Positions 44,128-53,660 of a DNA stretch of 64,000 nucleotides are shown here, in pieces (position 1 is the first letter of the stretch; each line of letters opens with the position of its first letter). The stretch is from Saccharomyces uvarum (taxonomy: Eukaryota > Ascomycota > Saccharomycetes > Saccharomycetales > Saccharomycetaceae). The position numbers were made by a program, and so were the translations under genes. The notes under the pieces are model-generated. The model worked only from the letters and a program-made list of their open reading frames with translations, did no database searches and had not been told where the DNA came from. Where the stretch lies: the NCBI GenBank assembly GCA_947243795.1, contig OX365941.1:620001-684000 (forward strand), given 5' to 3'.

Positions 44128-44147
44128 GCAAGCAAGCAAGCAAGCAA
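44128..44147 (+). repeat. (GCAA)5 tetranucleotide repeat after TIM23
   Basis: Five GCAA units starting 7 bp after the TIM23 stop codon; an imperfect GCAAGA unit precedes them. Confidence 0.9.
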
Positions 44148-44186
44148 GACCCTGCTCTCTCCACCTTCGCACGTACTAGAGGCGCT

Positions 44187-44194
44187 TGTATATA
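44187..44194 (+). promoter_or_regulatory. Puf3-type 3'-UTR motif of TIM23
   Basis: CTTGTATATA, which is TGTATATA with the preferred C at -2, 66 nt after the TIM23 stop. It fits Puf3 control of nuclear mRNAs for mitochondrial proteins. Confidence 0.6.
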
Positions 44195-44725
44195 GCATTT
44201 GAGAAACGCAGCAAACGAACCAATGAAAAAAACTACAAAAAAGCAAACCAACGAAACCGCATGTGTAGATATGTACATATATAGAAGTACGTGTATGTAC
44301 TGCTAGCTATTGTTATGATAGCCAATTAAAGGAAAACAAAACGCTCACTCGGGTATTTCCTAAAACCGCCAGAGCCGTTCCGACAAGCCCTGCCCGAAGG
44401 CCCCGCCAAGCCCTGCGCTTGCGAAATCCACCACGCCAAAGGCCGCCGCCGTCACTGCTTGACCGCACCGGCACTGCGCGCAACCCGCAAAACTGCGCGC
44501 GGCCCCGCGCCCAACCCTCGCTCCGAATGGCACAATACCCCGGAAATGCATCGAAAAAAAGAAAAGAATGCCCTGTTCTTATTTCCCTTCTAACCTTCCA
44601 TTGCTTTTTGTCGTTTAACATGGAGGATTTGTTTCAGTATTTAAGCACTCTTTGTTGCGTGGATGGTTTGAGATTCTCTCGAGACGGGCCCCACAGTGAT
44701 CCCGCCATCGCACAAACACCACATC

Positions 44726-45400
44726 ATGAAGATTCTAACACAAGACGAAATCGAAGCGCACAGCTCGCACACGCTGAAAGGTGGTATCGAGGGGGCCCTT
44801 GCCGGGTTTGCCATCTCCGCCGTGATTTTCAAAGTCCTGCCTAGACGGTACCCGAAGTTCAAGCCTTCGACGCTGACGTGGTCGATAAAAACCGCCCTCT
44901 GGATCACCCCGCCCACGGTCCTGACCGCCATCCGCGCCGAACAGGCGTCGAACAGCTTCGACGCTACTATGTACGGGTCCGGAACCTCTTCCGAGGACGC
45001 CCTGGACGAACACCGCAGATGGAAGGGCCTGAGCACCAAGGACAAGTTCGTCGAGGGCCTGTCCACCAACAAGTACAAGATCATCACGGGTGCCTGGGCC
45101 GCCTCGCTGTACGGGTCGTGGGTACTCGTCAACAGGGACCATATCATGACCAGGGCCCAGAAGATCGTGCAGGCAAGGATGTACGCGCAATTCATCACCG
45201 TCGGCCTGCTGCTGGCCTCTGTTGGGTTGAGCATGTACGAAAACAAGCTGCACCCAAACAGGCAGAAGGTCAACGAGATGCGTCGCTGGGAAAACGCCCT
45301 GAAGGTTGCCGAAGAGGAGGAGAAGCTCGAGAAGGAGGGTCGCAGGGCCGGGTTTGTCTCCAACGAGGAGAGAATCAGCTCCAAGATCTTCAAATCGTGA
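44726..45400 (+). CDS. RCF2: Respiratory supercomplex factor Rcf2
   Basis: 224 residues from ATG 44726 (MKILTQDEIEAHSSHTLKGG), the S. cerevisiae length; the frame is open ten codons further up, but only to a GTG. Hydrophobic segments lie near 20-40 (GALAGFAISAVIFKVLP) and about 55-70. The HIG1-type region (about 100-190) has KYKIITGAWAASLYGSWVLV and YAQFITVGLLLASVGLSMYENK. A charged C-terminal helix follows (EEEEKLEKEGRR). Known: inner-membrane factor associating with cytochrome c oxidase and III/IV supercomplexes, processed into fragments. Coding sequence is GC-rich like TIM23. Confidence 0.96.
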   Translation: MKILTQDEIEAHSSHTLKGGIEGALAGFAISAVIFKVLPRRYPKFKPSTLTWSIKTALWITPPTVLTAIRAEQASNSFDATMYGSGTSSEDALDEHRRWKGLSTKDKFVEGLSTNKYKIITGAWAASLYGSWVLVNRDHIMTRAQKIVQARMYAQFITVGLLLASVGLSMYENKLHPNRQKVNEMRRWENALKVAEEEEKLEKEGRRAGFVSNEERISSKIFKS

Positions 45401-45719
45401 ACTTCCGTCCCCCTCTCCCCGCGAATACATGCATATATTCAAGTATATATATATATATATATAATGTTAATTATAAATAACTACTACACGTGACAAACCG
45501 ACTTTATATCGCTTTTGCCGACTCCACGGAGTTAACTTTTACCGGTCTCCCGCGGATTTGCCGTAAAAATTCCAACAACTTTTCCTAGTAATGAAGTCAA
45601 GCCTTCTTTTTCCCGGATTCTATAAGAGGGGACGCAATTAGCCGCTATCGATTTGAAGTGCTGCCTCCCAGGCAAGGTACATCTCATCACACAGCATCTC
45701 ACAAACACCACACCACACC
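45401..45719. promoter_or_regulatory. RCF2 3' end and ARE2 promoter
   Basis: 319 bp with a (TA)10 microsatellite at 45444-45463, a Cbf1-type word CACGTGAC (GTCACGTG on minus) at 45487-45494, and TCTATAAGAGGGGA (a TATA-like word followed by an AGGGG STRE) about 100 bp before the ARE2 start. Confidence 0.55.
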
Positions 45720-47657
45720 ATGGACAAGAACAAGGATCTACTGGAGAACGAGCAGTTTCTCCGCATCCAAAAGCTTAATGCTAGCGACGCCGGCAGGAGA
45801 CAGTCCATACTAGTGGACAACGAGGAAGAGCTGTACGGACTGAGCTCCGGCAGCGAACACGAACATGAGGACGAGGACGAACGGCGTGCCACTATTTCGA
45901 CCACGACCACGTCCGCACCCACACAGAGCCACAGCGCTGGCGACGTTGCATTCATCCCGGCCAAGACTGCAGAAGAAGACACAGAAATGGTAACGAAGGT
46001 GGTCGGAAGCGACGACCACGTGTTCAAGACGCATGTGCAGACCCTGAGCTCCAAGGAGAAGTCGAGGTACAGAAAGGGCTCGTCCAACTTCATCTCGTTC
46101 TTCGATGACATGGCATTCGAAAACAGGCCCAGTATCCTGGACGGGTCCGTGAACGACCCCTTCAAGACCAAATTCGTGGGCCCCACGTTGGAAAAGGAGA
46201 TCAGGAAAAGAGAGAAGGAGCTCATGGCCATGCGTAAAAATCTGCATCACGGCAAGCCGGCTCCGGATGCCGAAGCCGCCGTAGCCGCTGCAACCACCCT
46301 GACCACCTCGGCCACGGCCACCACCCCAGAGACGGTCGTTACCGTCGAGACCAACATCCTCTCGTCCAACTTCTCTGGGTTGTATGTGGCGTTCTGGATG
46401 GCAATTGCATTTGGCGCTGTGAAGGCCTTGATAGACTACTACTACCAGCACAACGGCAGCTTCAAGGACTCAGAGATCCTGAAGTTCATGACCACAAACC
46501 TCTCCACCGTGGCTTTGATCGACCTCATAATGTTCTTGAGCACTTTTTTCGTCGTTGGAATACAATACTTGTGTAAGTGGGGGGTTCTGAATTGGAGCAC
46601 TACGGGCTGGGCCTTCACCTCGATTTACGAATTACTGTTTGTTGGGTTCTACATGTACTTGACAGAAAACATTTTGAAATTGCACTGGCTATCCAAGATC
46701 TTCCTCTTTTTGCATTCTTTGGTCCTGTTGATGAAAATGCATTCGTTTGCCTTCTACAATGGCTACCTGTGGGGTATAAAGCAGGAATTGCAGTTTTCCA
46801 AAAGTGCCCTGGCCAAATACAAGGACTCCATAAACGATCCGGAAGTTATTGACGCTCTTGAGAAAAGTTGCGAGTTCTGTAGTTTTGAATTGAACTCCCA
46901 ATCCTTGAATGACCAAACGCAGAAATTCCCCAACAATATTAAGGTAAGCAATTTCTTCATGTTCACCATGTTCCCCACGTTGATCTACCAAATCGAGTAT
47001 CCAAGAACTAAAGAAATCAGATGGGTTTATGTGCTAGAAAAACTTTGCGCCATCTTTGGTACCATTTTCCTAATGATGATCGATGCTCAGATCTTGATGC
47101 ACCCTGTCGCAATGAGGGCCTTGGACGTGCGCAATTCCGAATGGACCGGAATAGTAGACAGACTACTCAAATGGGCAGGATTGCTCGTAGACATTGTCCC
47201 CGGGTTCATCGTGATGTACATCTTGGATTTCTATTTAATTTGGGACGCCATTCTGAATTGTGTGGCAGAATTGACCAGGTTCGGTGACAGGTACTTCTAT
47301 GGTGATTGGTGGAATTGTGTCAGTTGGGCCGACTTCAGTAGAATTTGGAACATCCCTGTGCATAAGTTTTTGTTGAGGCATGTTTACCACAGTTCCATGA
47401 GTTCGTTCAAGCTGAACAAGAGCCAGGCAACCTTGATGACCTTTTTCTTAAGCTCCGTCGTCCACGAATTAGCCATGTACGTTATCTTCAAGAGACTGAG
47501 ATTCTACTTGTTCTTCTTCCAAATGCTTCAAGTGCCATTGGTGGCCCTGACCAACACCAAATACATGAAAGACAGAACCGTCATCGGGAACGTTATTTTC
47601 TGGCTGGGCATTTGTATGGGACCCAGTGTCATGTGCACGTTGTACTTGACGTTTTAA
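45720..47657 (+). CDS. ARE2: Acyl-CoA:sterol acyltransferase Are2
   Basis: 645 residues (S. cerevisiae 642). The disordered acidic N-terminus (1-210) includes an Ala/Thr-rich low-complexity run (DAEAAVAAATTLTTSATATT). From about 215 it is a polytopic MBOAT enzyme with the ACAT signature FYGDWWN (526-532) and catalytic His582 in SSVVHELAMY. Reaction: esterifies ergosterol and precursors with long-chain acyl-CoA in the ER, supplying lipid droplets; with LRO1 it is one of the neutral-lipid enzymes in this window. Identity as ARE2 rather than ARE1 rests on synteny. The first third is GC-rich and the rest AT-typical. The start is the only ATG after a CACCA-rich leader. Confidence 0.96.
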   Translation: MDKNKDLLENEQFLRIQKLNASDAGRRQSILVDNEEELYGLSSGSEHEHEDEDERRATISTTTTSAPTQSHSAGDVAFIPAKTAEEDTEMVTKVVGSDDHVFKTHVQTLSSKEKSRYRKGSSNFISFFDDMAFENRPSILDGSVNDPFKTKFVGPTLEKEIRKREKELMAMRKNLHHGKPAPDAEAAVAAATTLTTSATATTPETVVTVETNILSSNFSGLYVAFWMAIAFGAVKALIDYYYQHNGSFKDSEILKFMTTNLSTVALIDLIMFLSTFFVVGIQYLCKWGVLNWSTTGWAFTSIYELLFVGFYMYLTENILKLHWLSKIFLFLHSLVLLMKMHSFAFYNGYLWGIKQELQFSKSALAKYKDSINDPEVIDALEKSCEFCSFELNSQSLNDQTQKFPNNIKVSNFFMFTMFPTLIYQIEYPRTKEIRWVYVLEKLCAIFGTIFLMMIDAQILMHPVAMRALDVRNSEWTGIVDRLLKWAGLLVDIVPGFIVMYILDFYLIWDAILNCVAELTRFGDRYFYGDWWNCVSWADFSRIWNIPVHKFLLRHVYHSSMSSFKLNKSQATLMTFFLSSVVHELAMYVIFKRLRFYLFFFQMLQVPLVALTNTKYMKDRTVIGNVIFWLGICMGPSVMCTLYLTF

Positions 47658-47782
47658 GGCGTTTGAAAACGATCCATTATACCGTTATTAAACCTCTCTC
47701 TTCCCCTCCCCTTCATTATTCACAAGTGTCTGTATTTAGTATATATGTATGTACGTTTCTAGTATGGAATATTGTCGTTTAT

Positions 47783-48466
47783 TCATCTGTAAATCTCATC
47801 GAAGGGTCTCGTATCCGCAAAACAACTATCCCAGACTTCGTCCACGATCTTCGCAGCATGCTCCTTGCTTTCACAGTTGGGGTTACCTGAAACACTGATT
47901 GTGGCTCTTCTCTTCACACAGTCTTGATGGCCTCTTGCCACGTGAAACCCTGTGCTAAACCCTCTTCTCTTGAACTCCTCCCAAAACCTGCACTCCCCGC
48001 TCAACGAAGAGGCCCTGATCTCCGAACATGCATGGTGCTTCAAATTCAACCAATCTACCTGCCATTTCAAATCATCAAAATAATGGACCAGCTCGTGCGA
48101 CAGCGTGTCCTCCAAGTGCCACTTGTCACGCAGCCGGTTCTGACACAACAGGATACCCAGCTCGGGGTGGAACCCTCCACTCTTCCAATCGGGACAGTAA
48201 TCGCAAATGATCTTGGACTCATCGAATTTGTTCTCACTGCCCTTATTCAGCTTTGTGAGTGCTTGCACCATAAAGCGAACCGTAGGGGAGTACTTGAGCA
48301 TCCAATCTCGGTGCTCGTAGCATCGAAGACATTCCTTCTTCAGTGCCCGAGCTTTGGAGTCTTCCTCGTATCGGCCTTTCTCCTCCGGCGTCAGTCCTAA
48401 ACCAGTCTTGTACTGCATGGTTCGTCTCCACCACTCAAACCCGGTCTCATTCTCGTTGGCACCCAT
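47783..48466 (-). CDS. ATP23: Mitochondrial metalloprotease/chaperone Atp23
   Basis: 227 residues, as in S. cerevisiae. The zinc-metalloprotease motif HELVH lies at 124-128 in DTLSHELVHYFDDLKW. Many cysteines, including CLRCYEHRDW, ICDYCPDW and CQNR, fit the disulfide-bonded intermembrane-space protein. Known: Atp23 removes the presequence of Atp6 and, independently of protease activity, assists Fo assembly. HELVH differs conservatively from HELIH of S. cerevisiae. It converges with ARE2 and is divergent from YNR021W. Start ATG at 48466 (MGANENETGFEWWRR). Confidence 0.97.
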   Translation of the reverse strand: MGANENETGFEWWRRTMQYKTGLGLTPEEKGRYEEDSKARALKKECLRCYEHRDWMLKYSPTVRFMVQALTKLNKGSENKFDESKIICDYCPDWKSGGFHPELGILLCQNRLRDKWHLEDTLSHELVHYFDDLKWQVDWLNLKHHACSEIRASSLSGECRFWEEFKRRGFSTGFHVARGHQDCVKRRATISVSGNPNCESKEHAAKIVDEVWDSCFADTRPFDEIYR

Positions 48467-48726
48467 ATTACACGAAACCCTGGTCTTTCTTGGCCTCTAT
48501 ATGTTCCTGCTTTCTCCAGATCGTCTGCCTCTTGTTCTTTAAAATGCTGAACTCTTATTTGGTCCACCTCGTTATGAGTGATAGGGTATTAAGTGCGCCA
48601 GAAAGTGAAAAAAGTGAAAAACTAGTGGAAGAAAAGTATGATAACAATATTTTTGTTCGGGTGGACACGATACTATTGCACATAAAAACACAAAGCAGCA
48701 GTAGCCCGTTTCCCGTTTTGTCCAGC

Positions 48727-49941
48727 ATGTCCAGTTCAATCTTTGGTCCTTTATTGGGCGCCATGGAACGTATCAATTTACTCAATGCGCCCTACCAAGC
48801 ATTGACGTTCGAAGAACAGAAGGCCATGACCATTTGGCAAAGAGTTAAATGTTATAACTGGGGTTTTGAATTATGCGCCCTGTTTATTTTGTTTTTGGTG
48901 TATGCTTTCTACAAATTCGGTAACTCCATCAATTCCAAACGTGGGAACCGGATCTTCAAATCTCTCCATTCATTTTTGGCCAACGACTTGAAGTTTTCTC
49001 GTGTGGGCTTCAATATCAACGACTCCAAGATCTTCACCGCGGAACACCAAAACACATGGTTTTCTTCTTTTGCCACTGGTAGATCCGCTATCAAAAGTGT
49101 CAATTTGAACCTACATTTGGTAGCTCGTAGCAACCCATTTTCCATGTGCCTGGAATACCTGCTTGGATTCTTCTTTGCAAGTTTGAAAAGTAAACAATTG
49201 GAAGAATACGTCGAAATCGTCATCAAACCAAGCGGTATCTACGTGGCCAATGAATCTGCTCATGCTAATAATAATGCACAAGAAGTCTTGGGCAAATTAA
49301 AATTTGTCACCTCCATTGTTAACAAAGAATTTATGAATAAAGCTCGTGCTGAAAACTATTTCCTATCCATCGCACACACCAGCGAAAACGACAAGCTACC
49401 AAACAACTACGTTTACATGTCTGATGTTAACCAATTGTCAGGATTTATGTTACATTACTCCAAGCCCTTTGACCTTTTGTCTCAAGCTGGTAATCTTCTA
49501 AAATTTATTAGTTTCACCGATTTGCCTGTCGATGCTCCACGCGATGATAAAGAATGGGAAGCTTCTTTAGAACCAAGAGCCATTATTCGTTGTGCTGTTC
49601 CTCAAAACGACAAGGAATCAAACTTGTTGAACCAAATCATTGCTCTAGTCGTGGAAATTTACGATGGATGCACTCAAGATTTAGTCCAAAAGTCTCCAAA
49701 CACATTTATAACTAACGATATCTTGAAGAGAACTACCAATTTGCGTCAACAAGAATTGAACAAGATTAAGAAGTTCATGAAGGAAAGCGAATTGGAATTG
49801 GCAAAGGAAAAAAGACTAGAATCGGAAAAGGCCAAAAGACGTCAATTAAAGGCCTCCGGTGAACAAGGAAAAGTCGACCAAAAGATGAAAGAAAAAAGAG
49901 AAAGACGTCTAAGAAACAAACAAAGAACAAGAATTCAATAG
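48727..49941 (+). CDS. ER membrane protein of the CCDC47/PAT-10 family (YNR021W orthologue)
   Basis: 404 residues from ATG 48727 (MSSSIFGPLLGAMERINLL), equal to S. cerevisiae YNR021W. The frame extends a further 128 codons upstream through the ATP23 5' region without similarity, so it is not used. One transmembrane segment near 47-66 (FELCALFILFLVYAFYKFGN), a globular DUF1682 domain (about 70-320), and a basic coiled C-terminus (KKFMKESELELAKEKRLESE ... KEKRERRLRNKQR). In animals CCDC47 works with Asterix in multipass-protein insertion; transfer of that role to the yeast protein is inference. Confidence 0.93.
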   Translation: MSSSIFGPLLGAMERINLLNAPYQALTFEEQKAMTIWQRVKCYNWGFELCALFILFLVYAFYKFGNSINSKRGNRIFKSLHSFLANDLKFSRVGFNINDSKIFTAEHQNTWFSSFATGRSAIKSVNLNLHLVARSNPFSMCLEYLLGFFFASLKSKQLEEYVEIVIKPSGIYVANESAHANNNAQEVLGKLKFVTSIVNKEFMNKARAENYFLSIAHTSENDKLPNNYVYMSDVNQLSGFMLHYSKPFDLLSQAGNLLKFISFTDLPVDAPRDDKEWEASLEPRAIIRCAVPQNDKESNLLNQIIALVVEIYDGCTQDLVQKSPNTFITNDILKRTTNLRQQELNKIKKFMKESELELAKEKRLESEKAKRRQLKASGEQGKVDQKMKEKRERRLRNKQRTRIQ

Positions 49942-50109
49942 AACATGGGTTTTATTTGTTCTCCGTTCTCTTCATTCTTTTCACTTTCTTTGGTTTTTGG
50001 AACACAAAAATCTACCATGTATCCATACGTTTGGATAGTAAATATGTACATTGATAAATAGTTTTTTTTAACTATCTTCATACTGTTATTTACGACTTTG
50101 ATTTGAATC

Positions 50110-50117
50110 TATATACA
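50110..50117 (-). promoter_or_regulatory. Puf3-type 3'-UTR motif of MRPL50
   Basis: Minus strand CTTGTATATA, the full Puf3 consensus with C at -2, about 38-45 nt beyond the MRPL50 stop. A mitoribosomal mRNA is the expected target class. Confidence 0.65.
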
Positions 50118-50154
50118 AGTTCGTGCATTATCTGAATATATACTATTTTGCCAA

Positions 50155-50574
50155 TCAGATATCCAAACCTGGAATCTTGACCTCTTCGATAGTAATTCCA
50201 GAATCTAACAGACCCTTCTTTTCTTCCTTTGGACTCTCTTTTGCCTTCTGGCCAAACACAGCTTGTCTTTGCACCTTATTTCTCTTTTGTGCTTCCATTT
50301 CTTGTTGTTTAGATAGCAATTGGCGTTCTTCCTCCATTTTCAACTCATGCGCTTGGTGCAATTTTAATAGTTCCATGTTTACGTCATGTTCCTCGTCGAT
50401 TATGTATTTGGCTCCGTTGAAATTATGCAAATAGTTCCTCATCAAAGATGGTTTGACTTTGGTAACCTGTCCTTTAAATAGTTGAAATCGTGGGAAGTCC
50501 CTCAACACCTGGACCTTCACTCTGTGAGTTCTCTTCGTCAGAGCACTTAGGAGCACTTGGGTAGTACGGAACAT
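50155..50574 (-). CDS. MRPL50: Mitochondrial large-subunit ribosomal protein bL9m
   Basis: 139 residues, the S. cerevisiae length. N-terminus [20 protein letters not shown] contains the targeting segment and then the L9-type start [31 protein letters not shown] (N-domain, about 20-70). A charged helical C-terminus follows ([22 protein letters not shown]). Known: component of the 54S mitoribosomal subunit. It converges with YNR021W and is divergent with SNF12. Confidence 0.95.
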   Translation of the reverse strand: MFRTTQVLLSALTKRTHRVKVQVLRDFPRFQLFKGQVTKVKPSLMRNYLHNFNGAKYIIDEEHDVNMELLKLHQAHELKMEEERQLLSKQQEMEAQKRNKVQRQAVFGQKAKESPKEEKKGLLDSGITIEEVKIPGLDI

Positions 50575-50786
50575 CTTCGATCGACCAGCTTCGTTCGTTG
50601 CGTAGCTGTTTTATGTATTCTTTCTAGTGCTACTTTTACTACCCTTCGAGTTTTGATTTTCATCGGAAAGAAGGATGAATTAAATTGAATATAACAACAA
50701 AAAAAAAACATATCGTGGATATATTAAAATGAAAGAAATATATAGAGCGCCAAGGCTATCGAAACACACACTCAGCGGATTGAAAC

Positions 50787-52487
50787 ATGTCCAAAGTAAT
50801 TAAGCCCAATAGTGGAAAAGGTTCCAGAAGGAGTTCGAAGGGTACTACGCCTGATACTAAAGCTTCTGCCCATGCAAAGAAAAAAGATTCGGTAAACCAA
50901 GATAAGCCCAATAATGCTTCTCAGACTACACCGGCAGTACCGCATTCCCATCCATCAGATATGGTCATTCCTGACCATTTGATCGAATTGATTCCTGAGC
51001 TGTCTTCTTTTCAGCAATTAATGGATTCCGAGAAAAGATTGGACCAGTTTATTCATCTACAAAATTTACATATGAAGCAAATGGTAGCGTTGTGGAATAA
51101 CCCCAAAGCTTCCCAAGAGTTTTCCTATCCTCATTTGGATAATCCAAATATAAAATATCTCCGAATTTTTATTTCAAATGTTAGTGAAAACCAACCTTGG
51201 CAAATGGACACAAACAGTGATCCTAGCCTTATGGCATTGGAAAATGCCTCTTGGACAATGAGAATTGAAGGCCGATTATTGGACACAGTACAAGCTAACG
51301 ATCCGACAAGGGAAAAGTTTAGCTCTTTCATAGAGTCTATAGTAGTAGGCTTCAAAGATAAGGATGACAATAGGGTGCCACCCAAAAAGGAGGATTCTGC
51401 CCCTGCCGAAGAAAATACCAATGAATTATCTGATGATAAAAGAGTGAATTTGAGTTTGCCTTTGCAATTTTCTCTGCCGAATGGTAATAACTCCACAACG
51501 AGCAACATGATTCAGAATAATGGCGTGAAGGAAGAAGAAACTGCTGGGAAAGACGGCAGTTCCACAACGCTCAAATTAGAACCAGTAAAATGGCAGTATG
51601 ATCCAAATAATCCTGTCGATTTCGACGGACTTGATATCAAGAGGCCGGGGTCCGAAAACGTAGAATGTACCATCCGCATACTACGCAAGTCATCCCCTGA
51701 GGAGCCATTTATGAGTTATTCTCCCGAACTAGCCAGGATAATAGGATTAAAGAGGGGAACATTGCATGATGCGATTTTTTCCGTATACAAATATATTCAT
51801 TTAAATGAGCTGCTCACCGACGATGAGTCTGCATTTGAAACCTCGATGAATATTAGAAATAATCACGGTGGTAATACCAATACTAATAGGTCACTCGATG
51901 CGAAGTACAACCAAACGTCCACCGTCAAATTAGACTTTCAGCTATTGACGCTATTACCCAGTGGCATGAAAGAGTCTTCACGCGAAACAATGAAGTTAAT
52001 GGATTTGCTAGCTTTAATTAATGCACACTTACTTCCATTAGAACCGATTGAAATCGATTATTTAGTACGCGTAGATAAAGCTTCCACGTATGGTGAGTTG
52101 GTTCTTGATATCGAAGTGCCCGATACCGATGCTCTAAAACTTAATAGTAAACAGAGGGAAAGTCAAATTGGGGCTGCTGAATTGAATCTAAGCAATAAGG
52201 ATCTGGAACAAATCAAATCAAAGATAGCTTCGCAAGACAAAGAAATAAGATCTGTCTTGACAAACCTACACGAAAGTCACAAACGATATCGTTTTTTTAA
52301 AAAGATTAGCGAGGACCCAGTTAAGACGTTAAATGATGGCATTTCTTCTACTTCCAATACCTTGAAGGTGCTATCCGGTGATGAAGGTTATAATGAGGAT
52401 ATGGTAAGAAGAGCACAGTTCTACACAGATAACGAAGCCATGTTGCGTGAAAACATAGAAGTTATATTATCAAACGGGCGGATGTAA
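50787..52487 (+). CDS. SNF12: SWI/SNF subunit Snf12
   Basis: 566 residues, the S. cerevisiae length. The Lys/Ser-rich disordered N-terminus (1-65) is followed by the BAF60-type region (about 65-200) and a SWIB/MDM2-like fold (about 300-380; [25 protein letters not shown] ... YIHLNELL) with a charged C-terminus. Known: Snf12/Swp73, the 73-kDa core subunit of SWI/SNF (paralogue Rsc6 in RSC). Poly(A) tract and TATA-like sequences lie in the short divergent promoter shared with MRPL50. The start is the first ATG. Confidence 0.96.
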   Translation: MSKVIKPNSGKGSRRSSKGTTPDTKASAHAKKKDSVNQDKPNNASQTTPAVPHSHPSDMVIPDHLIELIPELSSFQQLMDSEKRLDQFIHLQNLHMKQMVALWNNPKASQEFSYPHLDNPNIKYLRIFISNVSENQPWQMDTNSDPSLMALENASWTMRIEGRLLDTVQANDPTREKFSSFIESIVVGFKDKDDNRVPPKKEDSAPAEENTNELSDDKRVNLSLPLQFSLPNGNNSTTSNMIQNNGVKEEETAGKDGSSTTLKLEPVKWQYDPNNPVDFDGLDIKRPGSENVECTIRILRKSSPEEPFMSYSPELARIIGLKRGTLHDAIFSVYKYIHLNELLTDDESAFETSMNIRNNHGGNTNTNRSLDAKYNQTSTVKLDFQLLTLLPSGMKESSRETMKLMDLLALINAHLLPLEPIEIDYLVRVDKASTYGELVLDIEVPDTDALKLNSKQRESQIGAAELNLSNKDLEQIKSKIASQDKEIRSVLTNLHESHKRYRFFKKISEDPVKTLNDGISSTSNTLKVLSGDEGYNEDMVRRAQFYTDNEAMLRENIEVILSNGRM

Positions 52488-52785
52488 GTTTATATATGTT
52501 TATACACGGTTAATTCAACTTACTTTATTCTTTTTGTACAATCTAAAATCAAGAAGATAATAGTAGCAACCATTCACTGCCATTCCATACAGTCACACGC
52601 CAAGCATAATGATACTGACTTGTATACCTTTTCTTTAATATTAATAGCGGTCTGTATATATTATCTTTTTTAAGTAAAGCGCTGAAAAATTTTCTCAAAA
52701 TTTATAGTGGTTACTATATTTTAGAGATGAGACTCATATCAAACAAGAAGTGATAACCAGATAAGGGGACCAAGAAAACCAACAA

Positions 52786-53349
52786 ATGAGCTCTAATAAT
52801 GGTGTTACAGGCAAGCTATCCAGTAGAGTCATGAACATGAAGTTCATGAAGTTCATGAAGAACGACGACGATGAAAGTTCAAATTCTAATACACCATCAA
52901 ACGCCAATTCAGACACAGAATCCACAGAACAGAAATGGAAACAGTTTGGTCGAGATAACTCAGAATGGGACCTTAATAGTTGCAATGACGATGTGAAAGG
53001 AGACTCAGGCAATGAAAAGAAAAAAGTAAAAAAATTAGTGTATAAGAAGCGACCTCATCTCATAGTCTCCAACGTTGGATACAGTGAATTGCGAAAAGCG
53101 GAAGGCCTGATAACTGGAAGAAAAACTTTTGGTAGCAGTGCTGATGAAGCCAATCCCAAGAAGAGAAAGCTTGAAGAAGGTGAACAAGAGGAAGAAGAAG
53201 AGGGAAAGGGCTATGATCAAAAAAAGGAAGCCGTAGGGAAACAAGACGAAGGTGAGGATGACTACGATTTGGATAAATTATTCAAGGATAGCATTAAGAA
53301 GAAAATGACTAATCAAACCAAGAAACCAAAAAAGAAAAAGTCAAAATAA
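52786..53349 (+). CDS. MPP6: Nuclear exosome cofactor Mpp6
   Basis: 187 residues (one more than S. cerevisiae). N-terminal MPP6 motif NNGVTGKLSSRVMNMKFMKF, with a short tandem ATGAAGTTC repeat at DNA level; central GYSELRKAEGLITGRKTFG, the exosome-binding arch; Lys-rich C-terminus (KKKMTNQTKKPKKKKSK). Known: binds Rrp40 and helps recruit Mtr4 to the nuclear exosome for RNA surveillance and rRNA processing. An overlapping minus-strand frame corresponds to the dubious YNR025C and is rejected. Confidence 0.95.
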   Translation: MSSNNGVTGKLSSRVMNMKFMKFMKNDDDESSNSNTPSNANSDTESTEQKWKQFGRDNSEWDLNSCNDDVKGDSGNEKKKVKKLVYKKRPHLIVSNVGYSELRKAEGLITGRKTFGSSADEANPKKRKLEEGEQEEEEEGKGYDQKKEAVGKQDEGEDDYDLDKLFKDSIKKKMTNQTKKPKKKKSK

Positions 53350-53660
53350 TAGAGTAGATAACATACCTACATACATAAATATATATATTTACTAACGAGA
53401 ACATATTGTAAGTCCCTTTGTATTTTTTTGCTATAATTTATATCATGGCGCCTATGGCGTATGAGATTTTTGTGTTTTTTTTTTCATTTTATAAACAAAT
53501 TATATAAACATTACTCGTAGTGTTTCGGATAGATCACTACCTCCAGCATCATTCGTTTTTTCCCTTAACATTCATGCTCTAAACGGTATTTTTCCTCGTC
53601 TCCGCTACCTCATTCCTGGAATGATTAGTTTTACTGAGACGGTTCTTCTCTCGAATTTCC
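53350..53660. other. Convergent MPP6/SEC12 intergenic region
   Basis: 311 bp, AT-rich with T-runs near 53426 and 53477 and a short imperfect repeat ATGGCGCCTATGGCG near 53445. No gene is seen. Confidence 0.5.

Larger units (their letters stand above)
44122..44725. promoter_or_regulatory. TIM23 3' region and RCF2 promoter
   Basis: 604 bp. It starts with a GCAA tetranucleotide array, then the Puf3-type motif, then AT-rich DNA, then a very GC-rich block (about 44361-44525) with the word CAAGCCCTGC twice (44384-44393 and 44407-44416). No gene is recognised. Confidence 0.55.

Noticed and set aside
44735-45442. 235-codon minus-strand frame over RCF2
   Set aside because: Antisense shadow of a GC-rich gene; no start context or domain.
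45810-46451. 213-codon minus-strand frame over the ARE2 5' third
   Set aside because: Gly/Val/His-rich antisense shadow in the GC island.
48343-48726. 128-codon N-terminal extension of YNR021W
   Set aside because: Overlaps the divergent ATP23 gene and has no similarity; ATG 48727 gives the exact 404-residue family length.
52734-53012. 92-codon minus-strand frame over MPP6 (position of dubious YNR025C)
   Set aside because: Fully antisense to MPP6, Ser/Leu-rich without a motif; its S. cerevisiae counterpart is also considered dubious.
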